Shown: piece after piece, positions 48,384 to 60,041 of the stretch
Position numbering within the stretch: position 1 is the stretch's first letter
Layout of the letters: the number at the start of each line of letters is the position of its first letter
Assembly (NCBI RefSeq): GCF_000497045.1
Contig: NW_015961958.1
Coordinates: 248,001-312,000 of the forward strand
Reading direction: 5' to 3'
DNA from: Kalmanozyma brasiliensis GHG001
Taxonomy: Eukaryota; Basidiomycota; Ustilaginomycetes; Ustilaginales
DNA: 64,000 nucleotides
Translations under genes and position numbers: made by a program
The notes under the pieces: model-generated
The model's database searches: none
Told to the model about the DNA's origin: nothing
Seen by the model: only the letters and a program-made list of their open reading frames with translations

Positions 48384-50786
48384 ATGGCGTCCCTCGCAGC
48401 GCCGGCGGCGGCCGCCTCAGGCTTGTCCCGCGCGCCGCCTCCGTCCTCCACACAAGGTCCACCCCCGGCATCACCCACACCCGCCCAAAATGCCGGTCCA
48501 CACCTGCTCTCGCTCAAAGTGATGCGTGCGTCCGCCCCCTCCCTAGTGGTTAGCGAGAAGCCGTACTACGAAGCATCTGAGGACAACTCTCGCAATCCAC
48601 TCATCGAGGCTGTAGGGCAAGGCATCCAGGATGGCCTGTCGCACGATCTGCTCTCGAATCGGTGGGAGGGAGTATCCTCGTCCTCGGCGGCGGACAGCTT
48701 CCCCATCAGCCCCCTACTCGTGCTGCCGAACTCATTCGGTACGCTCTACCTCGGTGAGACATTCCGCACATACCTTTGTGTGCGGAATGAATCCGCGACG
48801 GCGGTGCGCGAGCCAAGCCTGCGCGTCGAGATGCAGGTCGGCGCCTCAGACCCCAACGCAGGCGCCTCGACCGACTCAGGCCGCTGGCACCAGCTCGCAC
48901 ACGTCATACTCCCCAACCCCACCCGATATGAGCCCGACCCCACCATCGAAGATGATCAAGGTCGGCCAATATGGGAGCTCGACCAGGGACAAGCACTCGA
49001 AACGTCCCTCGGATACGACATCAAAGACCTCGGCCCACACGTCCTCGTCTGCACCGTCGGCTACAAGTCTGTCTCGCAGCAGGACGGAGTGGAAGTGTGG
49101 ACAGAGAGAAGTTTTCGAAAGTTCTACAAGTTTGCGGTGGACAGATCTCCGATCAGCGTCAGAACGAAGGTGCATCAGCCAAGACACGCCAGTTCGCTTT
49201 ACCATCCGGAGGCAGCGGTGAGGAAGAGGGTCGAGCTGGAAGTCCAGGTTCAGAATGTGGCCGGGAACGGAGCGAGTTTGGTGTTTACTGGGATGGCGTT
49301 GAAGAGTGCGCCCGGGTGGAGGTGGACCAGTGTCGACAGGCCGACTTTGAACAGCGGGGGCGAAACAGAAGACGATCGTGCAGGGAAAGGGAAGGGCGCG
49401 GACATGTGGCTGTACAAGGGGACAAACGAGCTGCTGGGCGATGGAGACATTCGACAGTACCTCTTCACCCTCACGCCCTCCCAAGCGACCTCGTTGACAG
49501 ACGAAGTGACGAAGGGCGGGATCGACCTCGGCGTATCACCCGACGGCCATTCGATCAAAGGTGATGCATTGGGCCATTTGGACATTAGCTGGCGAATGTC
49601 ACTTGGTGAACCGGGTCGATTGCAAACGTCACAACTCGTTCGACGGCGCGTCGCCGCTCCACCTGTCACCGTCTCCAGCAGCACGACGAAGCTCGTCCCG
49701 CAACTGCGAACGCAGCTTACGCTGCAACCTTCTGCGATCGATGCTCTGCGCACCGTCCGCGTCGGTGAAGCCATCGGTCTGGACATCGACCTCACCATCT
49801 GCGACGTCTCCTCTCACCTCCTTCCACCACACACACCCGACACCGGCCCACCATCACAACCCACCGCAGACGAAGACGACGACGACACGCCTCTATCCGA
49901 GATCGCCTCGCCTCGCGCCAAACCTACCCCCACCGCAGCAATCGAACGTCTCTCCGTCCGACGCACGCTCTCACTCGCCCTTCAGCACTGCGTGATCTCG
50001 CCCCCGCCCCCGCTCCCTTCCCACACCGCTCCACCTCCTCTCCCAGCGGCGCTGGGGGACGACCGACCCTCGACGCCACGCAAAACACCCACACCCAGCC
50101 GAACCTCCACGCCCGTCTCATCGGCACTCACCAAAGTGCGGTTGCAGACGAACCTCTCGAACCTCGTGCGCAATAGCTCGTTGTCGTTGCGACCGCGTAC
50201 GTCGACCGATTCTGAAGGTGCTGGTCGGAGTGGGTCTCCTGCTCCACCTCTGCCGCCCAAGGTGGGGTTGGCGGAGGCGACTGTGGTGGACGAGAAGACC
50301 TCACAGCAAGGCGAGGGGGAGAAGGAGGAGAGGGCAGCGTTGCCAGAGCCAACCGTAGCATGGGAGAAAGTGGAATCGCAGTACAAGGTGCACATCGAGA
50401 CGCATGCTCAGGCGCTTACACGGCCAACGGGACATGTCGAGATCCCCGCGTCCTTCTTGCCGACGCTAGGGGTGCAGCATTTGGGATCGTCCCTCGTGCC
50501 ACTTCCGCCCGTGACGCTGGAGATGCACGCCCTGCGCAGTGGGTCGACGTTCTTCCGATCCACCGAGGAGGGGACGAAGGCAGAGCAGACGGTGCAAGCA
50601 AGACTGAGTTATCTCCTGGATGATGGGCTGGCGGAAGTGGTGCGGTTTGGCGCAGTGAGAGTGCTGCTTTTGGGCTGGAGCGACGAGGTGGTGGATGAGA
50701 GGGGCGAGAGGAAGGAGGAGAAGGGGCAAGGGGTGACGGTGCTGCAGGAGGTGCTGGTGTTGGCTGAGACGCTGGTCTCACATTGA
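48384..50786 (+). CDS. TRAPPC13-like subunit of TRAPP complexes
   Basis: An 800-residue protein with the DUF974/TRAPPC13 fold, a subunit of TRAPP complexes that activate Ypt1/Rab-type GTPases in the secretory pathway and autophagy. What is seen: after a Pro/Ser start, HLLSLKVMRASAPSL (about 40-54), LLVLPNSFGTLYLGETF (about 111-127) with YLCVRNES, the beta-rich LRVEMQV and LAHVILPN segments, LGPHVLVCTVGY, and RKFYKFAVDRSPISVRTKV. These are the family's immunoglobulin-like sandwich features. Later sandwich domains follow (about 280-490). Residues 490-640 are a long Pro/Thr/Ser-rich insert. The C-terminus resumes with a beta-rich domain. Animal TRAPPC13 has about 417 residues. The ATG at 48384 follows a 298 bp gap after the GH5 gene. 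It converges on the IDO-PPTase gene (159 bp). Confidence 0.83.
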   Translation: MASLAAPAAAASGLSRAPPPSSTQGPPPASPTPAQNAGPHLLSLKVMRASAPSLVVSEKPYYEASEDNSRNPLIEAVGQGIQDGLSHDLLSNRWEGVSSSSAADSFPISPLLVLPNSFGTLYLGETFRTYLCVRNESATAVREPSLRVEMQVGASDPNAGASTDSGRWHQLAHVILPNPTRYEPDPTIEDDQGRPIWELDQGQALETSLGYDIKDLGPHVLVCTVGYKSVSQQDGVEVWTERSFRKFYKFAVDRSPISVRTKVHQPRHASSLYHPEAAVRKRVELEVQVQNVAGNGASLVFTGMALKSAPGWRWTSVDRPTLNSGGETEDDRAGKGKGADMWLYKGTNELLGDGDIRQYLFTLTPSQATSLTDEVTKGGIDLGVSPDGHSIKGDALGHLDISWRMSLGEPGRLQTSQLVRRRVAAPPVTVSSSTTKLVPQLRTQLTLQPSAIDALRTVRVGEAIGLDIDLTICDVSSHLLPPHTPDTGPPSQPTADEDDDDTPLSEIASPRAKPTPTAAIERLSVRRTLSLALQHCVISPPPPLPSHTAPPPLPAALGDDRPSTPRKTPTPSRTSTPVSSALTKVRLQTNLSNLVRNSSLSLRPRTSTDSEGAGRSGSPAPPLPPKVGLAEATVVDEKTSQQGEGEKEERAALPEPTVAWEKVESQYKVHIETHAQALTRPTGHVEIPASFLPTLGVQHLGSSLVPLPPVTLEMHALRSGSTFFRSTEEGTKAEQTVQARLSYLLDDGLAEVVRFGAVRVLLLGWSDEVVDERGERKEEKGQGVTVLQEVLVLAETLVSH

Positions 50787-50945
50787 ACCACAGTCAGTCA
50801 ATGCAATGACATTCGAGCCACTCCAGGCGCTCTCAGGAGCCAATTCGTGGCCCAACCACACAGTCTGACGGACCGCACGTGCGGCAAAGGATGTGACGAA
50901 AGACGAAGTGACCATTCTATCCGTGTGACGAGTGCGGCGTGATCT

Positions 50946-53900
50946 CTACAAAGCGGCAAAGACCGTCTTAGCCTCGTCCAGCAGCCCCTGGAGCGTCATC
51001 CTGCGCAAGATCCCCCGTCCCTCCGCCTGCTCTGCGGTCATCTGCCTCCCCCTCACCTGCTTCTCCTCATACGGACCATGACATACCACCACCTGACTCT
51101 CCACCTCTCCATCCAGCATCACATCCACCCACCCATACTTCTCCACCGTCTCACCATCCACCCGCATCGCCCCACCCTCCAACTCGACGCGCTTGAAATC
51201 GAACCCCAGCCCCAAGCCGAGATTCTTCGTGTACGCCTCTTTGTGCGTCCACAGACTGAACAACCTTTTCAAACCCTGCTGTTCCGGACAATTCAGCACC
51301 CACGCCGTTTCGCGCGCGGTGAGCGCCATATCCATGGTCTCTACGAAACTCCTTATGCTCTGCTCATAGCGCGGCAGCTCAACGCCCATCGCGTCGATGC
51401 CTACCCGAATGCCGGCGGTGGAAAAGGCAAGGACAACCCAATCTCCGTCATGCGAGATGTTGAAGTCCAGCCCGACGCTGGGCGCTGAGACGAATGGCCG
51501 ACCCTGCGGCGTGACTCCGAATCGCACAGTGGCAGGATCGATGTTGAATCGCGTAGCAAGGAGCAGACGCGGCAGGAGACGCGCAACGAGCGACCGCACG
51601 CGGTCTGGCTGCCGGTAATACTTGAGCACTTTTGCTCGGTCAGCGGCGTTGTGTGCCCCCGGAAGGAGGGTCTCCACAATCTCGCGAAGAGATTCGTCCG
51701 TGAGAAGAGTTGGGTGGGCCGAGATGTCAACGGCCCAGATCTGCAGTGTTGCATCGGTATCGGTAGCAGACGCGGCGTTGTATTCGTCAGTCACGGTCGG
51801 GTCAACGGTTTGCGAGGCAGAAGGGGTGGTGGACTGACCTGATGAACTTCCCGCAGCGTTGGCCGTCGACGAGGTGGCGACACCGCTGACGGCAGTCGTA
51901 ACACTCGCCGCAGTGGACGTGGCAACCTCCTTGGCGAGGATGAGCGCGTCGATGGTGTTGACACGGCAGTCGCGGAGGAAACTCACGAGGTCAGTGCCAC
52001 CTGTTCCCTTTGCGCCGCCGCCGTTGTCCTTCGAGTTGGGATCGAGCAGCGCAGCCGCTTCGGCCTCGGCATCGGCGTGCGCTTTCGCCTTGGCTTTGGC
52101 CACCAAACGTCGGTCGACTTCGAGCTGACCGGTGAATCCACGAGGAAGGGGCGCATAGGCGTCGGGTGGAGAACCACGCGCTTGGGCGACAATGTAGAGG
52201 TAGGCCACCTTCATGTGCTCGTCACGCAGGGCTTTGAGCTCCTTAAGTGCGTTGTCGTAGGCAGCGGGGAGACCCTCGTCGTGCTCCTCGGTCTTGGATT
52301 TGAGCGCCAGGCTGCGGATGGGATGCGGGAGCTCTCGCGGCTGTGCCTCCTCCTCACCATCGCTGTCCGACGCAACAGAGGCAGACATGTCACTGAGGTC
52401 GTCCTCCTCGTCCACGTCGTCGTCGAACGAAACGTTGCGCAGGTGCGACAGGAACGCTCGGTGGTGTCCGGGCATGTAGAGCGACATGCGCTCCATAAAC
52501 GTGGCATCTGCGCCCCTCGCATCGCTCGTTGCAGTCGCAGCGGGACGGTTAAGTCTCTCCTTCCTGCGAGTGTGGTCGACGTCCAAGAAGACATCGATTG
52601 CGTGGATCATCGAGCTCTGACCCGCCGACGGCCCAGAAAAGACACGCTTGACACCTTCCGCGTCCACACCTTCGAAGTGCCATCCCACTTGCTCGCCCTT
52701 GTCCACCGTATCGCTGCCAACGAACCAAGGCCGAATCCCCCAGTAGAAGATCTTTGGGTCGCATCCGTTGCGCACATCGTGCAGGAGCTTGGTCAGATCC
52801 TTGAGCACGACTGCTAGCCTGTTGAGGTACCCAGCGATACGCCTGCGTGCAACGCGATCCGCCACGAACGCCTCGTCCAAACTGACACGCATGAGCTCGA
52901 GCGCCTCGACGCCCCGCGCTTCGATGAGCAGCGAAGTGAAGAAGAAGTGGTGCTCGGACGGCGTTGCTGTGAAGGTCTCGACGATTCGCATGTTGTCCGG
53001 TTCGAGGCCGCGGGAGGCGTCGACGTATTCCCAATTCCACAAGACGGTGGTGGCGTAAGTGAGAACGGGCGGCAAGTCGAGCTTCTGCGAGAGCTGAACC
53101 CAGGGGACGGCGATGGCGGCGGGCACGCGGCGCAGATACTTGCCGGCGAGCTCGTCGACGAGGTCCTGCTCATCTTGGAGCTCCTCGACCGACTTGCGCG
53201 AGAAGACGTTAAGCCAGCTGCGTTGCGGAATCGCAGCGTCGGAGGCTTTAGGCGGTTGGCTGTGGATGTAGAAATGAGCGAGGAAGGAGAGGACGACATG
53301 GCCTCGACGTGCGAAGCGAATGTCGTTGGCGAGCTCTTCGGACAGAGGCAGTACTGGCATCTCACGAAGCGCGCGACGCCAGCGACGGGCGAGAAGGCGT
53401 TGGTGTTGGGTGATGGTGGCACCACCGCCGCCCTGCATAAGGGGGATGCGTTTTGCTTCGTCGAGCGCATTCTCCCACTGCTCAGCATGCACCCCACCGA
53501 GACGCCGGACGGGCGCCTCGGGTGGCAGGAAACCGGAACGAACGTCGACGTCAAAATCGGCAGCAGCAAGCGTAGATGTATCTGGAATGTGCTCGTCGAC
53601 GGTGGAGAAGCCGGCTGGGCGTGGTACTGCATCTGCAAGACGGTCGAGGGGTTGGACGATGTGGCCGAGCGATGACGGCAATGCAGGAATACCAGCACGA
53701 ACTGCTGTCGCTAGCTCTGACAGCGGCTGTGGTGATGAGAATGGCGATGACAAAGCGTCTGCTTCTGATACATTGCTGAGACCAGCGATGGGCATGGATG
53801 CTTCGCTGAAGGTGGATGAGGACGACGAAGAAACTCGTCGCGCGAGGGTTTGCTGTGACGTGCTGGCTGGCTGAGCTTTGTTGGCGCCTCGCTGCTGGGC

Positions 53901-54032
53901 CAAGAAATGATCTGGGGGCACTTCGAAGTACTCTGCCTCATCGTGTGTCTCTGGCCAGACGGGGTAGAAGGTCTTTCTGGGGGAGGCGGAAAGGCGGCTG
54001 GGGCCGGCGCCGTTGTTGAGAGGGATGGTCAT
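50946..54032 (-). CDS. Fusion protein: indoleamine 2,3-dioxygenase + 4'-phosphopantetheinyl transferase
   Basis: One uninterrupted frame of 1028 residues carries two enzymes. Residues about 20-705 are an IDO (Bna2-type), which uses haem to open tryptophan to N-formylkynurenine, the first step of de novo NAD synthesis. Seen: HVVLSFLAHFYIH (245-257), WNWEYVDASRGLEPDNM (332-348), SGPSAGQSSMIHAID (466-480), the haem-ligand region YMPGHHRAFL (519-528) and GTGGTDLVSFLR (676-687). A Ser/Thr/Ala linker (about 705-760) follows. Residues about 762-990 are a Sfp/Lys5-type PPTase with FNISHDGDWVVLA (857-869), RVGIDAMGVE (876-885, Mg site) and WTHKEAYTK (928-936). It would load phosphopantetheine on Lys2, PKS or NRPS carriers. 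The first ATG is 54032; the frame is open to 54191 without another ATG. Insertions occur in the IDO part (45-165 and 535-585, acidic). Confidence 0.92.
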   Translation of the reverse strand: MTIPLNNGAGPSRLSASPRKTFYPVWPETHDEAEYFEVPPDHFLAQQRGANKAQPASTSQQTLARRVSSSSSSTFSEASMPIAGLSNVSEADALSSPFSSPQPLSELATAVRAGIPALPSSLGHIVQPLDRLADAVPRPAGFSTVDEHIPDTSTLAAADFDVDVRSGFLPPEAPVRRLGGVHAEQWENALDEAKRIPLMQGGGGATITQHQRLLARRWRRALREMPVLPLSEELANDIRFARRGHVVLSFLAHFYIHSQPPKASDAAIPQRSWLNVFSRKSVEELQDEQDLVDELAGKYLRRVPAAIAVPWVQLSQKLDLPPVLTYATTVLWNWEYVDASRGLEPDNMRIVETFTATPSEHHFFFTSLLIEARGVEALELMRVSLDEAFVADRVARRRIAGYLNRLAVVLKDLTKLLHDVRNGCDPKIFYWGIRPWFVGSDTVDKGEQVGWHFEGVDAEGVKRVFSGPSAGQSSMIHAIDVFLDVDHTRRKERLNRPAATATSDARGADATFMERMSLYMPGHHRAFLSHLRNVSFDDDVDEEDDLSDMSASVASDSDGEEEAQPRELPHPIRSLALKSKTEEHDEGLPAAYDNALKELKALRDEHMKVAYLYIVAQARGSPPDAYAPLPRGFTGQLEVDRRLVAKAKAKAHADAEAEAAALLDPNSKDNGGGAKGTGGTDLVSFLRDCRVNTIDALILAKEVATSTAASVTTAVSGVATSSTANAAGSSSGQSTTPSASQTVDPTVTDEYNAASATDTDATLQIWAVDISAHPTLLTDESLREIVETLLPGAHNAADRAKVLKYYRQPDRVRSLVARLLPRLLLATRFNIDPATVRFGVTPQGRPFVSAPSVGLDFNISHDGDWVVLAFSTAGIRVGIDAMGVELPRYEQSIRSFVETMDMALTARETAWVLNCPEQQGLKRLFSLWTHKEAYTKNLGLGLGFDFKRVELEGGAMRVDGETVEKYGWVDVMLDGEVESQVVVCHGPYEEKQVRGRQMTAEQAEGRGILRRMTLQGLLDEAKTVFAAL

Positions 54033-56379
<2,347 letters not shown>

Positions 56380-57002
56380 GCGTTTGGATTCCACGTACAT
56401 TGCTAGCGAGCGCCAGACGAACGATTCGGTTGTAGAATAAGCTGGGCTCCGCTAGCATTCTTTGGCTCGCCTCCCTGGTTCCATTGATTGCAATGACACG
56501 ATACTTGTACATACTATCTGCTCGCGTCATTTCTGGTCTCTGCGCTGAGGGCTCGGACAGCATCCGATTAATCAAGCTTTGAAGTGTTTGACTCTGTGAG
56601 AGGACCGTGGGAAGCAAAAGATGAGCGTAGGAAGTCCCTCTCATTTGCGCCACGCAGCAAGCGCGCGTCTCACACGCGCCAGAAATTTGATCTTTCTCAA
56701 GGCAACGGCACGGCGCGCCGCTGCAGGCCTCTCTCTCCACACACGACGCTTCAGAACCCTAATCCAACACTTTTGTCGGAGCCTCCGCGGATCCACACCT
56801 CTCACCCTTTCCTCCATCGTCCATCCCGTCGGTGCTGAGTTCTGCGCTCTTCTCCCCATTGACGACATCTCAAACAGCCGCTCCCCATAGAGCAGTCGCA
56901 ATCTTTTAAGCAGCACCGATCCACTCAATCGCACCCGCGAGCAGCACCTAGCCCTACACCTACCACCTCCGACGCACCACTCCATCTTCAACACCGCGAA
57001 TC
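56380..57002. other. Intergenic region YPT1 to NSE4
   Basis: This 623 bp region contains the YPT1 3' flank and the NSE4 promoter, with a C-rich leader just before the ATG at 57003. No supported gene. Confidence 0.4.
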
Positions 57003-58255
57003 ATGCCTTCTGCAACGCAACGCACACCCGACCCCTCCTCCCAAGCGGGCCCCTCCTCGCCGCGCAAGCGCCCTCCACCACCCGACACGTCCGCCTTCAC
57101 CTACAATCCGCGCCAGGATGCAGACGACCGTCGTCGCGTCCGGTCCGACTACCGGGCGCTCATCGCGCGCGCCGAAGAGTCCAAGCGCGACTCGTCCCTC
57201 AAACCGGCGGACCTCGTCGATCTCATCTCCCAAGTGGACGAGTTGCACGAACGCGTGGTGGCGCCCAGCGAAAGTGTGCTCGACACCAAGACCTTGACGA
57301 GTATGTCCGAGATGGGGGCGCGCATGGCCAAGAAGATGAAGCTCAACGCGGATGCGTTTGACACGCACGAGTTTGTTTCGCGCATCGCGCGGTATGTGGG
57401 GGGTGAAGCGGCGGCGCAGCGTCGCACCGCGCGAGGCGATAGCGATGACGAGGACGACGAAGCGGAGGGCAATGTCAACGAGTGGGATTGGGCAAAATTG
57501 GGGAGATTAGCAGCAAGCGTATCGAGACGGGCGGTGACAATGGATTTCCTCCTCGGCCCCCTCGACACCGTCCCAAAGACACGCAAGTCCTTAGGACCGA
57601 GACGGGTGGAAGACGCACCGGCGGAAAGACAGGCTCCGCGCGCACTCGGTCAGCAGGATCTCCAGCAAAGCGCCGGCAGAGAAAGCACCAGCGCCATCAT
57701 CAAAGTGTCTCAACTGCTCAAACAGCAGGGTCCCCAGGGCGTGTGTTTGTTCAGGTTCGCAGTCGACCCGCACAGCTTCGTCAACACCATCGAGAACTTC
57801 TTCCACGTCAGCTTTCTGATCAAGGAGAACAAGGCGAGCCTCACCACGGATCGCGAGGGCAATGCTATACTGGGTAAGTCGCAACCTCCCTACATTTCAG
57901 GGGGAACCCTTTCTGACTCTCCTCTTGCCATCCTTTTAATCTTTCAATCTGTCTTGATCCGTCTCTCGCAATCGCTCTGATACGATGGTCCTGGCGCGAG
58001 ACAGCAACGGCACAACCCCCTTCCGAGGACGACGAATCGCAAGCCGACTCGACCACGCGCAGCAAGCAGTTCATCATGGAGATCGACTATCCGACGTACC
58101 TCGAGTCGATCCAGCTGTACGATCTTCGGGAGAGCGTGATTCCGACGCGCCCCAACCGGGTGGACCCCTTGAGTGGGTTGGAGGCGCTTGCCCGGGGCAG
58201 CGCGAGTCAGGAGATTGATGCTAGCGGGAGCAGCAGCAGCGCTGCGCAGAGGTGA
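57003..58255 (+). CDS. NSE4: Nse4, kleisin subunit of the SMC5/6 complex, two exons
   Basis: This 373-residue protein matches Nse4, the kleisin that bridges the Smc5 and Smc6 heads in DNA repair and replication-fork maintenance. Gene model by hand: exon 1 57003-57873, intron 131 bp (donor GTAAGT, acceptor GACAG, phase 1), exon 2 58005-58255. What is seen: a Pro/Ser-rich start, an N-terminal helical region with RRVRSDYRALIARAEESK (about 43-60) and VDELHERVVAPSE; WDWAKLGRLA; DFLLGPLDTVPK (family motif); and a C-terminal winged-helix region with FRFAVDPHSFVNTIENFFHVSFLIKE-type sequence continuing as LTTDREGNAIL and, after splicing, KQFIMEIDYPTYLESIQLY. The splice joins the conserved C-terminal domain in frame, which supports the model. 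It ends 104 bp from the converging SRR1 gene. Confidence 0.88.
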
Positions 58256-58359
58256 TGCGCGCCGCTTGTTACGAGACGCAATCGAAGTGCACAGTCGTCG
58301 CTCGGACCGCAAGACAGTGACTGCTAGGTGGCAATGTGAGTTGTGGGAGAGTGAGCGAT

Positions 58360-59727
58360 TCAGAGCCAGTGAAAGCCCAAATCTCGCAAAGCATTTCGGT
58401 CCCACAGACGGGCGAATTCGGCCAGTAGCACCGCTTGGTCCTGCTCCTCCCTCTCCCCTTTCTCCGTTCCTTCATGCGCCACTGTGTCCCGTTTGAGTGG
58501 GGAAGCTTTCTTCCCCGACTCCCAGTTGGGCAGCTCCCTCACCTGAAACCGATTCACCAGCCTGGCAAGGGTCGGATAGCTCGTCTCGAGGGAGGAATTG
58601 TGTAGCGTGTAGTTGGTGAGGAGGTTGCTGAGGAGCACAACTTGCCTGCCTGCGTCTGCGTTGTCGTCTGGGTAGTTGAGCACGAGCACTTCTTCGTACA
58701 GCTCCCGATCGCAGTGGGGCATGTAGAGCAGCGTGGGAGTGCGGATGTTGGTGTAGTAGGATTCGATGCTTTTTGCCTCGCTCGGTGGGGGTGTACTGTG
58801 GGGATCTTTCGAACGAGGAGCGGTGCGGGAGTCTGAGGGTGGGGCGGCGTCGCTTTCCGAGATAGAGTCGGAGGCGCCGGGAACAGTTGTAGAGGGTGCG
58901 ACAGCCACCCCGTACAGTTTAAGCAATCCCACATCATGCACAGTGAACACCGGATCGTACGCAACACACTCCATCCCACCCTTCCACTTCGTCTCCCCTT
59001 GCACCTCTGCCCCGCACCTGTGCTCGTCGTCGAGGCCAGTGTTGAGCATCAGCAGGTAGTCGCGCAAAACAACCAGAAGCGCGAGCTGAATCTGCGCGCT
59101 GCGTGAGGTGAGCGGGGAGCCAAGACCCAGGCATACGATGCGCTGCGGTCGAGCTGGTCTGCCCTCGATTGATTCTGCGTCTTGTGCTGACGGTGCTACT
59201 GCTGCTGCTGACGATGCTGACGATGTTGATGGTGGCGCTGATGCTGCTGGTGCGGGTGTTGTCTCTAGCTCGCCAGTGTTCGAGGATGTTGCGATCGAGC
59301 CAGACGTGTTGGCTTCCGGGACCGATGCGGCAGCCCAAACATCCCTCACACTCTCCGCAAGCTCCTCGGCATAGCTCCTCCTCCCTTCCCTTCCCTCCCT
59401 GCCCTTGCCCTTGCTTTCGCGGCAAAGCTCGCTCCCAAGATACCGAACAAACGTGTCCACCGCATGACGCGCCCTCACCATCTGCTCCTCGACCAGCTGC
59501 TGCTCGCTTTTGCCGTTCCTCTTTGCGTTCCTTCTCAAACCGGATCCGGAGGAGGAAGTGGATGGGGAAGAGTAATTGAAGCCAGTCGAGGGGCCGGTGA
59601 GACCGGTGCTGCTGCTCACGCTCTTGCCTGGGTGCGCTGGGGTGGGAGCCGGACGGCGGCGCGAACGGACGAACGTGAACGGTTCCTCTTCCGGAGCTTG
59701 GGTGGCGGTGGAGGGCGTGGAAGCCAT
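58360..59727 (-). CDS. SRR1-domain protein
   Basis: This 455-residue protein carries the SRR1-like domain, named after a plant light- and clock-signalling protein and conserved in fungi and animals; its biochemical role is unsettled, although yeast Ber1 in the family is linked to microtubule stability and the human relative to haem metabolism. What is seen: an N-terminal FTFVRSRRR motif (about 17-25) typical of the family, a helical region (about 75-135) with an Arg/Gly-rich loop, low-complexity Ser/Ala/Thr (about 136-185), the core RIVCLGLGSPLTS (196-208), ALLVVLRDYLLM, VAYDPVFTVHDVGLL, a Ser/Pro insert, then TPTLLYMPHCDRELYEEVL and VLLSNLLTNYTLH. The ATG at 59727 opens the conserved N-terminus. 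Tail-to-tail with NSE4. Confidence 0.87.
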   Translation of the reverse strand: MASTPSTATQAPEEEPFTFVRSRRRPAPTPAHPGKSVSSSTGLTGPSTGFNYSSPSTSSSGSGLRRNAKRNGKSEQQLVEEQMVRARHAVDTFVRYLGSELCRESKGKGREGREGRRSYAEELAESVRDVWAAASVPEANTSGSIATSSNTGELETTPAPAASAPPSTSSASSAAAVAPSAQDAESIEGRPARPQRIVCLGLGSPLTSRSAQIQLALLVVLRDYLLMLNTGLDDEHRCGAEVQGETKWKGGMECVAYDPVFTVHDVGLLKLYGVAVAPSTTVPGASDSISESDAAPPSDSRTAPRSKDPHSTPPPSEAKSIESYYTNIRTPTLLYMPHCDRELYEEVLVLNYPDDNADAGRQVVLLSNLLTNYTLHNSSLETSYPTLARLVNRFQVRELPNWESGKKASPLKRDTVAHEGTEKGEREEQDQAVLLAEFARLWDRNALRDLGFHWL

Positions 59728-60041
59728 CGTGGCCCTGGCTCCGTCGTGATGCGGGTGACCGTAATGGGTGAGCTCTAGGCGGGCGCCCCCTTTTGGGCAT
59801 GGTGGTGCGCCAGGAAGAACGGTGGGCGAAAAGCTTTTGGACCCTGCGAAAAAGAAAACTCAGGGTCTCCTCCGTGGAAGACGCCGACCCCTCCCTCCGT
59901 TTGACACCGTTGCCGCCCGCCGCCGACACTCACACACACGTTGCTCGAAAGACTGCCAGTCGCATAGTCACGCTGCTCTGCTGCGAGAATCCCGGGGTAT
60001 ATTGTGCGCTGTGCATGGCAAGCAACAGTGTGTGCGTGGGT
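59728..60041. other. Intergenic region ERF4 to SRR1 gene
   Basis: This 314 bp region contains the ERF4 3' flank and the SRR1-gene promoter, both on the minus strand. Nothing else is recognised. Confidence 0.4.

Noticed and set aside
50946..54032. Possibility that IDO and PPTase are two adjacent genes
   Set aside because: The frame is continuous through the linker, no stop or start-like context separates them, and the short linker leaves no room for a normal promoter and 3' UTR. Transcript data could still overturn this.
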